Source: Candidatus Rokuibacteriota bacterium (lineage in GTDB: Bacteria; Methylomirabilota; Methylomirabilia; Rokubacteriales; CSP1-6). From it: a stretch of DNA of 64,000 nt. A program made the translations under genes and the position numbers. Below, in pieces: positions 63,879-64,000 of the stretch (its first letter is position 1; every line of letters starts with the position of its first letter). The stretch lies in contig VGLJ01000013.1 of the NCBI GenBank assembly GCA_016866775.1, forward strand, positions 18,785 to 82,784. Direction: 5' to 3'. The notes beneath the pieces were generated by a model, which was not told the origin of the DNA, did not search any database, and was given only the letters and a program-made list of their open reading frames with translations.

Positions 63879-64000
63879 CTACCGGCTTTCGTGTGGGTAG
63901 AGATCGAGTCCTCCGCAATGGAAGTAGCTGGCGATCTTGAAGTGCTCCGGGTTGCGGAAGCCGCGGGCGGTCTTCTTCACCCACTGGATCACGGCGTTGA
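63879..64000 (-). mobile_element. C-terminus of a transposase, cut by the window edge
   Basis: The minus frame ending at 63879 reads AVIQWVKKTARGFRNPEHFKI and FHCGGLDLYPHESR. RGFRN and CGGLDLYP resemble the end of DDE transposases (ISL3-like or similar). Only 39 residues are inside the window, and no inverted repeat could be judged. Confidence 0.5.

Overview
The window is a very GC-rich, gene-dense bacterial chromosome segment: GC-rich third codon positions create long antisense shadow ORFs, most neighbours overlap by 4 nt (NTGA), and intergenic gaps are short. Several LLM-class flavin oxidoreductases, NitT/TauT-type ABC import genes, an ABC_sub_bind protein, UbiD, CaiB, amidohydrolases, TauD and a P450 resemble soil Candidatus Rokubacteria/Methylomirabilota or Tectomicrobia. 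That placement is inferred from gene content only. No rRNA, tRNA, CRISPR array or phage was seen; a transposase C-terminus sits at the right edge.

Layout. 0-3 kb: Spy-like and VOC proteins, a CDF transporter lacking its middle, a patatin/MASE2 junction, and a tiny Cys-motif peptide. 3-8.4 kb: minus operon SBP-SDR-UbiD-LLM, and a divergent LLM gene. 8.4-12.9 kb: aminomutase-like enzyme, TPR protein, FAD amino-acid oxidase, Asp/Glu racemase. 13-16 kb: both subunits of DNA topoisomerase VI, rare in bacteria. 17-21.2 kb: complete NitT/TauT ABC importer plus a MetE-like protein. 21.3-35 kb: lipoprotein, aldo/keto reductase, cytochrome c, amidohydrolase-Rieske pair, LLM-hydrolase-NUDIX operon, pirin, carotenoid oxygenase, lumazine synthase, thioredoxin. 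35-42.7 kb: ECF42-type sigma factor divergent from a long operon (DGPF/YCII protein, VOC, BNR protein, MoaD-like, SRPBCC, DoxX, MFS, a UGA-containing selenoprotein of the GrdB/PrdB class, CaiB). 44-46.7 kb: NtrB/NtrC-like pair divergent from a gene for a small exported repeat peptide. 46.7-64 kb: catabolic enzymes, two further signalling systems, alanine racemase, a broken Asd and a GlcG/HbpS-like protein.

Most interesting is 43.8-46.7 kb. Two divergent sigma-54 promoters flank four GTTYC-N5-GRAAC dyads; one would drive the sensor/sigma-54 activator pair, the other a 59-aa exported protein made of four 9-residue repeats and closed by a strong hairpin. Two other tiny exported proteins in the window (2871-3053 and 21799-21984), sharing a C-terminal two-cysteine motif, also have sigma-54-like -24/-12 elements.

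Three cross-cutting patterns recur. (1) A -10-like hexamer 6-9 nt before a start codon without Shine-Dalgarno, suggesting common leaderless transcription. (2) NTGA stop/start overlaps in which N can be A, G, T and apparently C, implying CTG starts. (3) Many lesions: single-base homopolymer shifts, mostly at 57-61 kb, and several internal deletions that remove conserved blocks. These may be real decay or assembly artefact, and reads are needed to decide.
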